From Yoonia sp. GPGPB17 (GTDB taxonomy: Bacteria > Pseudomonadota > Alphaproteobacteria > Rhodobacterales > Rhodobacteraceae), in the NCBI RefSeq assembly GCF_037892195.1, contig NZ_JATACI010000002.1:3286001-3350000 (forward strand): 64,000 bases of DNA. The letters run 5' to 3'. Position 1 is the first letter of the stretch. Every line of letters begins with the position of its first letter. The notes below the pieces were generated by a model, which saw nothing but the letters and a program-made list of their open reading frames with translations, ran no database searches and had not been told where the DNA came from. The translations under genes and the position numbers were made by a program. Shown here piece by piece: positions 49,600-58,907 of the stretch.

Positions 49600-50087
49600 A
49601 ACCCGACCTCGGACAGGATGAAGTCAGCGATGGCTTTGGTGTCGTTGAGATCAAAGACCGGTTGGGTCACATCCATTGCGCAATCGCTGGCGACGGCATG
49701 GATTGTTGGGTCTTCTTTTGCGATCACCGGGTGGTTCGTCTCGGCCCGGTAGGCCTCGATTTTGGGGTGCTTGTCCCGTTTGTAGCCTTCGACAAGGATC
49801 AGATCCACAGGTTCGAGTTGCTTCAGTAGATCAGCAAGTGGAGCTTCGTCGTTCTCGCGCAACTCGGTCATAAGCGCCCAACGCGCGCGCGACGACAACA
49901 GCACTTGATGCGCGCCTGCATGCCGGTGGCGATAGCTGTCCTTGCCGGGATGATCGACGTCGAAAGTATGATGCGCGTGTTTGAGGGTGGAAACCGAGAA
50001 GCCGCGCCCTGTAATCTCGGCCACCAGCCGTTCCATCAAACCGGTTTTGCCCGCGTTTTTATAGCCCGTGACGCCGTAGATTCTCAT
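49596..50087 (-). CDS. mobB: Molybdopterin-guanine dinucleotide biosynthesis protein MobB
   Basis: A 163-residue P-loop GTPase. The N-terminal IYGVTGYKNAGKTGLMERLVAE holds Walker A; STLKHAHHTFDVDHPGKDSYRHRHAGA is highly characteristic of MobB, as is VDLILVEGYKRDKHPKIEAYR. MobB assists MobA in attaching GMP to molybdopterin. It overlaps mobA and the MoeA gene by four bases each. Confidence 0.95.
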   Translation of the reverse strand: MRIYGVTGYKNAGKTGLMERLVAEITGRGFSVSTLKHAHHTFDVDHPGKDSYRHRHAGAHQVLLSSRARWALMTELRENDEAPLADLLKQLEPVDLILVEGYKRDKHPKIEAYRAETNHPVIAKEDPTIHAVASDCAMDVTQPVFDLNDTKAIADFILSEVGL

Positions 50088-50670
50088 AGCATGGCTTCCG
50101 CCTGTGCCAGGTCGTCAGGGGTGTTGACGTTGAAGAAGGCCGCATCGTCGGGGAAATGTGACGTGGCGGACCCGTGTTTGTCGGTCCAGAGCACCACTTT
50201 ACGCAGGCCGTCTTGCAGCGCTGCGCGCAGGTCGTCGCGCAGGGCCGTGGGCCACAGACCAAACGTCGGGTGGCGTCCGCCGGGCGTGCGGGCGAGGGCG
50301 ATTTCGGTGTTTGCGTCCTCTGCCGCTTGCAGCAGATGCGGGACCAGATCGCAGGGGAAAAAGGGGGTGTCGGCGGCTGCGGTGACAATATGGGTGGCGC
50401 CGCGGGTCGCGGCCCAGTCTAGGCCCGCGAGGACGCCGGAAAGCGGACCAGCAAAGCCGCCGATACTGTCTGGTATGACGGGGAGATGCAGGTCGACGAA
50501 GCGGGTCGGGTCGCCGTTGGCGTTCAACGCGAGTAGGCGACCTGCGGCTCCAACCGGTCTATGACGTGCGAGAGAATTGTGCCGGTTCCCAGTGGAAGCA
50601 AGCCTTTGTCACCGCCCCCCATACGGGTCGCCTGACCGCCTGCCAGAATGACGCCAAGGGGTTGTCTCAT
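50084..50670 (-). CDS. mobA: Molybdenum cofactor guanylyltransferase MobA (frameshifted near 50532)
   Basis: The N-terminal [23 protein letters not shown], starting at 50670, is the GTP-binding signature of MobA; it stops after LEPQVAYSR. The remaining part ([58 protein letters not shown]) is in another frame. One missing base around 50530-50533 (TACTCGCG for TACTCGGCG) rejoins them into 195 residues, a normal MobA. It transfers GMP from GTP to Mo-molybdopterin. Four-base overlaps on both sides. Confidence 0.92.
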
Positions 50671-51197
50671 GCGGCCTGCTTCCAGCGTTCGATTTGTGTG
50701 ATGATTTCAGTGGGGTTCGCCTGATCCGTCATCGGGATTGCAAATGCGAGGCCCGCGACATGGACAATCATACCCCGTTTTCCCAGTTTCACGTTTTCAA
50801 TCGCGGCCCAATTGGTTTGCCAACGGCTCTGTCCGTTCTGGATCGTCATCCCGTCCTGATCAAACGTGGCGGTTTGCGTGCCACGGCCATAGGGTGACTG
50901 CGCGCTGTGGCGGGCAACAAGGCGCAGTGGCCAGTTCTGTGCCAAGAGAAACAAGGCTCCGGCTGCCAAGCTGCCGATCCAGACGTAGGGCAGACCGGCT
51001 TCTGGCGCGCCGGTTGCAAGCAGTCCGATCGTTATGACAAGCGCCCCGCCGCCGAAAGACACAAGCAGGACCGCAATGATGCCAGAAATCATGTGCAGCC
51101 AACGCCATGGCCCCATGATCCAGGCGAAGCTTGCGCCCATTGCTTCGGCAACGGCTTTGGCAGATGTCTCGTACTCAATGACAATGGGTTTGGTCAT
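50667..51197 (-). CDS. Membrane protein with YcxB-like C-terminal domain
   Basis: 176 residues. Two hydrophobic helices ([25 protein letters not shown] and [18 protein letters not shown]) are followed by a soluble part, [28 protein letters not shown]. That pattern resembles the YcxB-like C-terminal domain. Its function is unknown. It is translationally coupled (four-base overlaps) between fdhD and mobA, an unusual insertion into a cofactor operon, but nothing ties it biochemically to molybdenum. Confidence 0.7.
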   Translation of the reverse strand: MTKPIVIEYETSAKAVAEAMGASFAWIMGPWRWLHMISGIIAVLLVSFGGGALVITIGLLATGAPEAGLPYVWIGSLAAGALFLLAQNWPLRLVARHSAQSPYGRGTQTATFDQDGMTIQNGQSRWQTNWAAIENVKLGKRGMIVHVAGLAFAIPMTDQANPTEIITQIERWKQAA

Positions 51198-52075
51198 GCC
51201 GCCCCCTTGCGACCGGATTTGCGCGGTTCGTCGGCGACCTTGGTAGGGTCGGCATCGCGGATCAGTCGTTCTTCGCCGGAAAGGCAGACGAACCGCTGCC
51301 CTTTCATGCGGCCGATCAGGGTAAGGCCCACTTGCTGGGCGATCTCAACGCCCCACGCGGTGAAACCGGAGCGAGAAGCGAGGACAGGGATGCCCATCAT
51401 GGCCGTTTTGATCACCATTTCCGAGGTCAGGCGGCCCGTGGTGTAGAGGGTTTTGTCTGCAGCTGGGACGTTTTCGGACAGCATCCAGCCTGCGATCTTA
51501 TCAACGGCGTTGTGGCGACCCACGTCTTCCATATAGACCAGCGGGCGGTCACCTTGGCAAAGAACCGTGCCGTGGATCGCACCCGCTTCGAGGTAGAGTG
51601 ACGGAGTCCGGTTGATCGTGGCCGCCAGCGCATAGAGGTCGGAGGTGCGCACTTGGACGTCCGGCAGCGTGACGCCTTCCAACCCATCCATCATATCACC
51701 AAAGACGGTACCGACAGCACAGCCGCTGGTGCGGGTCTTCTTCTTAAGTTTGTCTTCATAGGTCGTCAGTGCTTCGGTACGGACCACGACGGTTTCAAGT
51801 TCTTCATCGTAGTCGACGCCCTTGATCACGTCGTTTTCGTGCAGCATGCCTTGGTTGCGCAGGAAACCAAGGGCGAGATAGGCGGGGTAGTCGCCGATGG
51901 TCATCGCGGTGACGATTTCTTGTGAATTGAGGTAGATCGTCAGGGGACGTTCTTCGACAACGTTAAGATCAATCGCCTCGCCGTTTTGATCGGTGCCCAC
52001 CACCGGGCGGGTCAACCGCCGTGCCCCGGGATCAGGGGCAATCAGGTAGTCTGATGTATTGTCGATCCGTGCCAA
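51194..52075 (-). CDS. fdhD: Formate dehydrogenase accessory sulfurtransferase FdhD
   Basis: A 293-residue protein that transfers sulfur from a cysteine desulfurase to the molybdenum cofactor of formate dehydrogenase. It has EERPLTIYLNSQEIVTAMTIG, the reactive-cysteine loop TRTSGCAVGTVFGD (one Cys, as is common outside enterobacteria), VYMEDVGRHNAVDKIAGW and VLASRSGFTAWGVEIAQ. It heads the fdhD - membrane protein - mobA - mobB - moeA - GNAT operon. No formate dehydrogenase structural genes are in the window. Confidence 0.95.
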   Translation of the reverse strand: MARIDNTSDYLIAPDPGARRLTRPVVGTDQNGEAIDLNVVEERPLTIYLNSQEIVTAMTIGDYPAYLALGFLRNQGMLHENDVIKGVDYDEELETVVVRTEALTTYEDKLKKKTRTSGCAVGTVFGDMMDGLEGVTLPDVQVRTSDLYALAATINRTPSLYLEAGAIHGTVLCQGDRPLVYMEDVGRHNAVDKIAGWMLSENVPAADKTLYTTGRLTSEMVIKTAMMGIPVLASRSGFTAWGVEIAQQVGLTLIGRMKGQRFVCLSGEERLIRDADPTKVADEPRKSGRKGAA

Positions 52076-52135
52076 TTGTCATTTCCTGTTTGCGTGGTTA
52101 AGCCTGTGGCAACGCGGCCAAGCTAGGGCAAAGCC

Positions 52136-52858
52136 ATGACGACTTCTACTGTGAAAACACCTGCGAAATCTGCCTATTGGGCAGGCGTGCGCGATGGCGC
52201 ACCGTTCATTTTGATGGCGGTGCCCTTCTCGGTTCTTTTTGGGGTCATTGCCACCGATGCCGGACTCACACTGGCGCAGGCGATGGGATTCACCGTACTG
52301 GTGATCGCGGGGGCTGCTCAGTTCGCGGCCATCCAGTTGATGGTCGAGAACGCGAGCATTGCTTTTGTGCTGTTGGCTGCCTTGGCGGTGAATTTGCGGA
52401 TGGCCATGTATTCGGCGTCTTTGGTGCCCTATCTGGGGGCGGCGCCGTTGTGGAAGCGCGCATTTATTGCCTACCTGAACTTCGATCAGACCTACATCAC
52501 GTCAATCGCGCGTTATGAGGCGCGGCCAGAGATGACGGTCGCAGAGCGCGTATCGTATTTCCTTGGGGTAGCCACGCCAATTACGCCGTTTTGGATGGGG
52601 ATGACGTTGGTGGGGGCCTTGGCCGGGCAGGCGATCCCCGAGGCTTGGGCGCTCGATTTCATCATGCCTATTATGTTCTTGGCGATGGTCGCGCCGATGC
52701 TGAAGTCACTAGCGCATGTGTCGGCTGCGACAGTGTCTGTCGCAGTGGGGTTGGCTCTGGTGAGTATGCCTGCGGGAACGGGGCTATTGATCGCGGCGGG
52801 ATCGGCGATGCTGACCGGTGCACTGGTTGAAGTTTGGATGGAAAGACGCGCGCGATGA
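52136..52858 (+). CDS. azlC: AzlC family branched-chain amino acid exporter, large subunit
   Basis: 240 residues with about six to seven hydrophobic helices. FILMAVPFSVLFGVIATDAGLT, AGAAQFAAIQLMVENASI and LRMAMYSASLVPYLG are typical of AzlC/YgaZ, which together with AzlD/YgaH forms an exporter for valine-type amino acids. It overlaps azlD by four bases. It is divergent from fdhD. Confidence 0.92.
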   Translation: MTTSTVKTPAKSAYWAGVRDGAPFILMAVPFSVLFGVIATDAGLTLAQAMGFTVLVIAGAAQFAAIQLMVENASIAFVLLAALAVNLRMAMYSASLVPYLGAAPLWKRAFIAYLNFDQTYITSIARYEARPEMTVAERVSYFLGVATPITPFWMGMTLVGALAGQAIPEAWALDFIMPIMFLAMVAPMLKSLAHVSAATVSVAVGLALVSMPAGTGLLIAAGSAMLTGALVEVWMERRAR

Positions 52859-53192
52859 GCTATTCGACTTTTGAAATCTGGATGATCATCGCCATCATGG
52901 GGATCGGGACGTTTCTGATCCGTTTTTCATTTCTGGGGCTGATCGGGGATCGCCCGATGCCGGCGTTTGTGTTGCGCCTCTTGCGTTATACGCCGGTGGC
53001 TGTGCTGCTTAAGCCATGGTCGCACCCTTGGTGCTGTGGCCTGCGGCGACCGACGGGCAGTTTGATCTGATACGCGTGCTTGCCGCCCTCGCCACCGTCC
53101 TGATCGGAGTATGGACGCGCAACGTGCTTTGGGCGATTTTAGGGGGTGCTGTGACCCTTTATGCCGGGATGGGGATCACGGCTCTCCTCTGA
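52855..53192 (+). CDS. azlD: AzlD family exporter small subunit (frameshifted at 53007)
   Basis: The frame begins MSYSTFEIWMIIAIMGIGTF, with the family's IRFSFLGLIG and LLRYTPVAVL, then is lost. The end (MVAPLVLWPAATDGQFDLIR, TRNVLWAILGGAVTLYAGMG) continues in another frame to a stop at 53190-53192. The junction is GCTTAAGC (53007-53014); GCTAGC would give VLLAMVAPL. The corrected length is 111 residues, normal for AzlD. Its last 17 bases overlap the convergent lipoprotein-like gene. Confidence 0.86.
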
Positions 53193-53790
53193 GGATCGCG
53201 GTGATCTCTGCCAGAGCCAGTGTTTTGTCATCGGCATCATCTTCACGGTATTCCAGTGTTGTGACACCGGGCAGTTGTGCGAAGTCGTCGTGAATGCGGT
53301 TTGGGCTCCATGTCTGGCGGAACCCTTCGAAACCGGGCAGCTGGCGCAGCATACGTGATGTGACGCGCGCGCAATTGGCCTGCGGCACGGGCCCCGCTGC
53401 GAATGATAGGTTGAGCGCTTGTTCTGCAACCTCGGGTGTCACATCTGCCGTTTGACCAACCACATAGTATGTCTCGCGCGCATGGAAACTGACGTAGAAC
53501 TTCTCAAGCCGAGGGGTCACGCCAAAGAGGACATCATTGCGTTCTGGCATGACATCTTGCTTGAAGGACCCGGCTGGATCAAAAAGCACCCGTTGGCTGG
53601 CATTGATCAGCAGGGCCGTGTGGGCCCCGTTGCCGGAACCAACGTTTTTCATTGTATAAAGTGTCAGGTAGTTGCGACCGGGTTCGCGATAGATCGCGCG
53701 GGCGACCACATCCTCGGGCGCCCAGACCTCTTGTGCCGAGCATGCAGACAACGCCAACGGCAGGCTGATCAAAAAATTACGGCGATCCAT
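53176..53790 (-). CDS. Conserved secreted/lipoprotein-like protein of unknown function
   Basis: 204 residues. MDRRNFLISLPLALSACSAQEVW has a twin-arginine-like start (DRRNFL) and a lipobox (LSAC), so it is likely exported and lipid-anchored. The mature part includes RNYLTLYTMKNVGSGNGAHTA, VLFDPAGSFKQDVMPERNDVLFG and FHARETYYVVGQ. The H-S/T-A-L arrangement is reminiscent of uncharacterised Rhodobacteraceae proteins; no enzyme can be assigned. It lies just after the CoxIV-like gene on the same strand. Confidence 0.7.
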   Translation of the reverse strand: MDRRNFLISLPLALSACSAQEVWAPEDVVARAIYREPGRNYLTLYTMKNVGSGNGAHTALLINASQRVLFDPAGSFKQDVMPERNDVLFGVTPRLEKFYVSFHARETYYVVGQTADVTPEVAEQALNLSFAAGPVPQANCARVTSRMLRQLPGFEGFRQTWSPNRIHDDFAQLPGVTTLEYREDDADDKTLALAEITAILRGEP

Positions 53791-53796
53791 CAGGAA

Positions 53797-53931
53797 TTAG
53801 ATAGCAATAAGTGCCAGAAAGATGAGGAAGACGATAATTGCGACAGTCGCCTTCGTTGTCATGCTCATGAAACCATCAAAGGTCTTTTCCTGAACTTCAA
53901 TGTCCATTTCGCCGTGTTTATGTTCAGCCAT
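53797..53931 (-). CDS. aa3-type cytochrome c oxidase subunit IV
   Basis: A 44-residue protein: MAEHKHGEMDIEVQEKTFDG, then FMSMTTKATVAIIVFLIFLALIAI. The hydrophilic head, the F-x-G-F/M segment and the single C-terminal membrane helix are the standard form of bacterial aa3-oxidase subunit IV. It packs against the catalytic subunits but is not required for activity. The main oxidase genes are not in the window. Confidence 0.85.
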   Translation of the reverse strand: MAEHKHGEMDIEVQEKTFDGFMSMTTKATVAIIVFLIFLALIAI

Positions 53932-53996
53932 CTTTCGGCTCCTTCATCATCTGATTTGTTACTCGCATAGACGATTCATTTGGTCCTGTCACGCCG

Positions 53997-54476
53997 TCAG
54001 GTGGTCACATCTTCATCGCCGTCCAAAGCAGAGGCGAGTCGAAATCCGATCCGGTTAGGTTCTGGCTGGTCGATGTGTTTGGGGCTGGCCACAAGCGTCA
54101 CGTTCAACTGGCTGACGTGTTGGATCAGTTGCGTGCGTGCACCGCTTTCGTTCATGCCGTAATAGGTGACGATATCGGGGTCGTAGTAGCCCAGACCTTC
54201 GATCTTGATCACGCCGGTCATGCCACCGGCGAGGCCCAATCCGACCTCGTGGTCGTTATCAAGCTGCTTTTCGAAGTTCTGGATGTACATGATGATCCGC
54301 TCATAGGCCCACTGTGCGGGGCTTTTCTGGGCAACTGGTTCTGACAGCGCCTTGGGCATATCTTGCGTTGTGGCAGGCCGTGTTGCCGGGTTGGTGTGAA
54401 CTTCATGGCATTTAGGCAGGATATCATTTTCCATCAGCTCGGCTGACGTATCGATCTGCATCGTTGTCTTGGTCAT
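53997..54476 (-). CDS. Conserved protein of unknown function (possibly DUF6173)
   Basis: 159 residues, soluble, no signal peptide. After a variable Pro/Thr-rich N-terminus comes a conserved-looking core: SPAQWAYERIIMYIQNFEKQLDNDHEVGLGLAGG, IKIEGLGYYDPDIVTYYGMNESGARTQLIQHVSQLN and EPNRIGFRLASAL. This resembles the family DUF6173 as I recall it, but I am not certain. It overlaps the Lrp gene by four bases, so it is co-expressed with it. Confidence 0.6.
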   Translation of the reverse strand: MTKTTMQIDTSAELMENDILPKCHEVHTNPATRPATTQDMPKALSEPVAQKSPAQWAYERIIMYIQNFEKQLDNDHEVGLGLAGGMTGVIKIEGLGYYDPDIVTYYGMNESGARTQLIQHVSQLNVTLVASPKHIDQPEPNRIGFRLASALDGDEDVTT

Positions 54477-54934
54477 AACGGCACCGCGGTTGTTTCCTTG
54501 ATCTCCTCCATAACGAAACTTGCTGAGATATCCGATACAGAAATGCGTGAGGTGAGCCGTTTGTAGAAGGCGTCATAGGCGGGCACGTCGGCGACGCGGA
54601 CCCGCAACACATAATCAAGATCCCCTGTCATGCGGTAGGCACCGACAATTTCGGGGAAACTTTGCAGGGTGGCCTGGAACTGTTTGAGCCAGTTTGCATC
54701 ATGGGCGTTGGTTTTGATCAGCACCATGGCGGTCAGAGGAACGCCAACGCGGGCCGGGTCAACCAAAGCGACGCGACCTGTGATCGTGCCGGATTGCTCC
54801 ATCGCCTTGATCCGCCGCCAACAGGCATTGCGTGACAGGTTGACCGCAGCGCTGACGTCATCGACCGAGAGGGTGGAGTCGGTTTGCAGGATACGCAGGA
54901 TTGCGCGGTCTATCTGATCTATTTCATGGGCCAT
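54473..54934 (-). CDS. Lrp/AsnC family transcriptional regulator
   Basis: 153 residues from the ATG at 54934. The HTH is in DQIDRAILRILQTDSTLSVDDVSAAVNLSRNACWRRIKAME; the RAM effector domain includes MVLIKTNAHDANWLKQF and VGAYRMTGDLDYVLRVRVADV. Such regulators sense amino acids. The AzlCD exporter 1.3 kb away is a plausible target because azl genes are Lrp-controlled in other bacteria, but nothing in this sequence proves it. Confidence 0.92.
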   Translation of the reverse strand: MAHEIDQIDRAILRILQTDSTLSVDDVSAAVNLSRNACWRRIKAMEQSGTITGRVALVDPARVGVPLTAMVLIKTNAHDANWLKQFQATLQSFPEIVGAYRMTGDLDYVLRVRVADVPAYDAFYKRLTSRISVSDISASFVMEEIKETTAVPL

Positions 54935-55039
54935 AAATGGGATGATATCCCAAGAAACACATATTATACAATCTGATTTGGGATATTCGTATGCAATCCC
55001 TTGGTTAGTTTGTTCCAAAGCTAACAAGGAAATCTAACT

Positions 55040-55279
55040 ATGTCTGACGCCTCACATTCGACGCCGCGCAAGAACCCGTTCACAGCGATCTTTCTGGATC
55101 ATCCTGCCACAGTGGATGAGACGTATTTTCAGCATATGCGTTTTGCGTTCGGCTTTGCATTCTGGCTTGGCGTCGCGGCCCTTGCTGCCTTGGTGCATGC
55201 GTTCATTCCTGCCCTTTGCGAAACCACGGCGAGCCGCATTTTGAAACGCCTGCATGCCCGAATTGAGAGCCGTCACTAA
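55040..55279 (+). CDS. DUF6356-like small membrane protein
   Basis: 79 residues. FLDHPATVDETYFQHMRFAFG followed by a membrane helix (FWLGVAALAALVHAFIPALC), with the C-terminal TTASRILKRLHARI, fits the small DUF6356 family. AAGGAAA lies upstream of the ATG. Its function is unknown. It ends one base before the glutamine amidotransferase start, so the two are likely co-transcribed. Confidence 0.7.
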   Translation: MSDASHSTPRKNPFTAIFLDHPATVDETYFQHMRFAFGFAFWLGVAALAALVHAFIPALCETTASRILKRLHARIESRH

Positions 55280-55280
55280 C

Positions 55281-56054
55281 ATGTGCCGTATTGCGTCCTA
55301 TACCGGCCCGGAAATTCCACTTGAGAACATCATCGTGCGCCCGGCCCACTCATTACTGGAGCAAAGCCAGCATGCCGCCGAAGCCAAGCTGGCCGTCAAT
55401 GGCGATGGCTTTGGCATCAGTTGGTATGGGGCAGATGAGACGCCCGGTATTTACCGCGATGTTCTGCCTGCTTGGGCCGATGACAACCTGATCAACCTGT
55501 GCCGGATGGTGCGGTCGCATCATTTCATAGCGCATGTCCGCGCCTCGACCATGGGTGAGACGAGCCGAACCAACTGCCACCCGTTCAAGTTTGGAAAATG
55601 GTCGTTCTGTCACAACGGGCAGATCCCGCATTTCAGGCGTATCCGCCGCCAGATGTTGGCAGCCCTCCCTGATGACCTGTTTGAAGCACGGCGCGGTACA
55701 ACCGATAGCGAAATGATTTTTCTGACATTGCTGGCGAACGGGTTGGATCATGAGCCCGCTGCTGCAATGCGGGCGACTCTGGATTACATCGGGTAGGCGG
55801 GGGAAGAGGGGCCAATCAAGCTGACCTGTGTCTTCTCGGACGGGCAGACGCTTTATGCCTTCCGCCATGCGTCTGGAGGGCATGCCCCATCGCTTTATGC
55901 CTCGGGCGTGTTGGACAACGGGGGGCGTTCGTTGGCGTCCGAGCCTTTGTGTGGCGTAGCAGATCGTTGGACGGAGGTGCCAACTGACACGATTTGTGCG
56001 CTAACAGCGGACGGATTGGCGATGACACCACTTGCGGATCAGGTGGCGGCTTAG
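55281..56054 (+). CDS. Class II glutamine amidotransferase (YafJ-like) with an in-frame TAG
   Basis: MCRIASYTG starts with the catalytic N-terminal Cys2 of class II (Ntn) amidotransferases, and NGDGFGISWYG, RSHHFIAHVRAST, TSRTNCHPF and WSFCHNGQI follow. A TAG at 55794-55796 interrupts the protein after LDYIG. The same frame then continues with EEGPIKLTCVFSDGQTLYAFR to 56054, total 257 residues. A CAG-to-TAG change or two compensating indels could explain it. It is convergent with the MBL hydrolase gene. The partner domain or substrate is unknown. Confidence 0.78.
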
Positions 56055-57088
56055 ACCGCCTGAAACACCCATGCGCCATCGTCGCGCATAGTGCGCGTTG
56101 CTTGCCCTGCTTGGTGCAGATGGTTGAGGTGGGCGACAGCCTCGACCAGTGCCAGACCGTATTCGCCTTGGCCAATGGTCCGCTTGAAGAGTGGCAGAAA
56201 GCATTCGCCAGCGCTGCGTGGCTGATCCAGATGCGCCAAGAGCCGTTTAAGCGCGCCATGATGGTTTTCGATCAGTTGTGTCAGTCGAGTGGGTAACCCG
56301 GTGAAGGGCAGTTTGTGACCGCCCAGAACAAGCTGATCAGTTTGCGCAATGGCCTGAAACTTTTCGCATGAACGCAGCCAGTCGGTGACGGGGTCTGCGT
56401 CGGGTTCGGTCGGATAAACCCCAAGGTTTGGGCTGATGGACGGCAGGAGCTGATCGCCGCCGATGACGAGGTTGTCATCCCGGCTCCAGAATGTCGCGTG
56501 TTCCGGCGCGTGCCCGTCGCCCATGCGGATATCCCAAACGCGCCCACCCATTGTGATGGTATCGCCGTCGGTCAGTCGGGTGTAGCCGAGGGGAAGGGGA
56601 GCCACGCAATCGGCGAAATTGAAGGGGCGTTCCGTGCTGCGCCGCTTGAGCTCGTCTGCCGCCATACCGGCGCGGGTGTAGAAAGTGAGCGCCTCGGCGT
56701 TTGGCACCTCTTGCACATCCAGCGTCAGCATCCGCGCCATCAGCCAGCCGGTGCGCGGCATGCAAAGCTCGGCGCCTTGTTCCATGAACCATGCCGCCAG
56801 TCCGACGTGGTCGGGGTGGTGGTGGGTCACGATCACGCGCGAGACCGGTTTTCCGGCAAGTGGCCCGTCCAGCAGCTTACCCCAGATCGTGCGGCCACGT
56901 TTTGAGGCGAAGCCAGTGTCGATCACCGTCCAGCTGTCGCCGTCATCCAGCGCGTAGATGTTGACATGATCCAACGCCATCGGCAGGGGCAATCGCATCC
57001 ACAAGACACCCGGCGCAACCGTGACCGCCTCGCCCTCAGCGGGCGCGTCCGGGAATGGATAGCGAATGCCGCTTTGGTCGTCTGGCAT
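56051..57088 (-). CDS. MBL-fold metallo-hydrolase
   Basis: 345 residues. The metal-binding motif VTHHHPDHVGLAAW (HxHxDH) is complete, with further ligands in MGDGHAPEHATFW and VIGGDQLLPSI; the C-terminal winged-helix-like tail contains LNHLHQAGQATR. This group, related to lactamase B2-type hydrolases, acts on thioesters or lactones. Its ATG overlaps the stop of the DmdC-like dehydrogenase gene (TGATG), so a role on an acyl-CoA-derived product is plausible. Confidence 0.85.
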   Translation of the reverse strand: MPDDQSGIRYPFPDAPAEGEAVTVAPGVLWMRLPLPMALDHVNIYALDDGDSWTVIDTGFASKRGRTIWGKLLDGPLAGKPVSRVIVTHHHPDHVGLAAWFMEQGAELCMPRTGWLMARMLTLDVQEVPNAEALTFYTRAGMAADELKRRSTERPFNFADCVAPLPLGYTRLTDGDTITMGGRVWDIRMGDGHAPEHATFWSRDDNLVIGGDQLLPSISPNLGVYPTEPDADPVTDWLRSCEKFQAIAQTDQLVLGGHKLPFTGLPTRLTQLIENHHGALKRLLAHLDQPRSAGECFLPLFKRTIGQGEYGLALVEAVAHLNHLHQAGQATRTMRDDGAWVFQAV

Positions 57089-58793
57089 CAGGCGGCGAGG
57101 TCGTCTGCGGAGATAGCCATAAGGTCGTCTGCCCCTTCACGTGCGTGCGCCAGAAGGCCCACATGTTCGGGTAACATACGCTTGATGTAAAAGGTTGCAA
57201 GGCGGGCGCGGGCCGCATCGCCCTTGACCGCGCTTGCCAGATGCACATGCCCGCCAAGGACCCGCGCAAAGGCGCGCAGATAGGGGACGGCACCGGCAAA
57301 GCGATTGTTCAAATCCTCTTGCGCGACGAGCCATTCGGTTGTTTCGCGCAGGGATTCCGCCGATTGCCAGACCGCATCTGCAAGGTCAGGATGAGTAGCC
57401 TTGGCCAATTCGGCCCCTTGTTCGATTTCTTCAAGGATGCGGAAGGCGGCCTCGCCTCCGTCCATCAGTTTACGTGCGACAAGATCCATCGCCTGAATAC
57501 CGTTGGTGCCCTCGTAGATCGCCGTTACGCGGACGTCGCGGGCGTATTGGGCGGCTCCGGTTTCTTCGACAAAGCCCATGCCGCCATGCACCTGCATGCC
57601 AGCGGCAGAAACTTCGCTGCCGATATCCGAGCCGAACGCCTTGCTGATCGGTGTCAGAAACGCAGCGCGGGCCTGCCAGCCATCGTCATCTGTTGCCATT
57701 GCCATATCAATGGCAACAGCATTCATCAGCGTGATCGCACGGGCCGCATAGGTGTCGGCCTTCATCGTCGTCAGCATGCGGCGCACATCGGCGTGTTCTA
57801 TGATGGTGCCTGACCCGGACGCTTTGCCCTGTTTGCGGTCATTGGCGTAGGCAAGCGCATGTTGCAGCGCGCCCTCGGCAACGCCCACACCTTGAACACC
57901 CACCCCCAGCCGCGCGTTGTTCATCATGGTGAACATCGCCGCCATGCCGCCATGTTCTTTGCCGACAAGCCAGCCTTTGGCACCAGCGTATTCCATCACG
58001 GCAGTGGGTGAGCCATGCAGGCCCATCTTGTGCTCAAGACTGACCACCCGCAGGTCGTTCTTTGCGCCGGGGTTGCCGTCGGCATCGGGGATCAGCTTGG
58101 GCACCATGAACAGGCTGATGCCTTTGGTGCCGGGGACGCCATCGGGCAAACGGGCGAGAACAAGATGGCAGACGTTTTCGGTGAAATCGTTGTCCGCCCA
58201 GCTGATGTAGATTTTCTGACCTGTGATTGCATAGGTGCCATCGCCGTTCGGTTCGGCTTTTGTACGTAGTGCGCCGACATCAGACCCGGCCTGGGGTTCC
58301 GTCAGGTTCATTGTGCCGTTCCATTCGCCGGAAATCAGCTTGGGGATATACAGCTCTTTGATCGCATCGGATGCGTGGTGCTCCAGCGCTTCGATCTGGC
58401 CTTGCGTCATCAGCGGGCTGAGTTGCAGGGACAGGCAGGCGCTGGACATCATGTCGTTGAGCGCGGTTGTCAGCGTCATTGGCAGGCCAAGGCCGCCAAC
58501 CTCTTGGCTGGCGGACATGCCAATCCAGCCGCCCTCGGCGATCGCGGCGTAGCCCTCGGAGAAACCGGGGGATGTGCGCACGACACCGTTTTCGAGATGT
58601 GCAGGATGCAGATCGTTTAAGCACGGTTCAATGGCGCGAGGATTTCCTCGCACATTTTGGCACCCTCGCTGAGAATCGCCTGGGTCATATCGGGTGTTGC
58701 TTCGGCGAAGCGATCTGTTGCCGTGACCTCATCAAAGCCGACCACATGGTCCATCAAGAAATGAAAATCGCTGACTGGCGCGCGATAAGGCAT
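57088..58793 (-). CDS. Acyl-CoA dehydrogenase, DmdC-like (frameshifted at 58618)
   Basis: The first 58 residues (MPYRAPVSDFHFLMDHVVGF, then APLNRA) stop at TAA. The rest (DLHPAHLENGVVRTSPGF, MNLTEPQAGSDVGALRTK, SLEHKMGLHGSPTAVM, VHGGMGFVEETGAAQ) is in another frame. The junction is GCTTAAAC on the coding strand (58615-58622); GCTAAC would rejoin them to 567 residues. The long C-terminal extension and the opening match DmdC, the methylmercaptopropionyl-CoA dehydrogenase of DMSP demethylation, but Roseobacters hold several paralogues, so the substrate is open. GGAGAGAG precedes the ATG. Confidence 0.85.
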
Positions 58794-58907
58794 TGTTCTC
58801 TCTCCAAAATATGCAGCCGCTTGGCAAAAGCGGGTACGAGGGCTATGCATCCCTTCATACGGCCAACCTATCGTAGCGCGGCCCCCCTTCAACTAAAACG
58901 CCACGTC

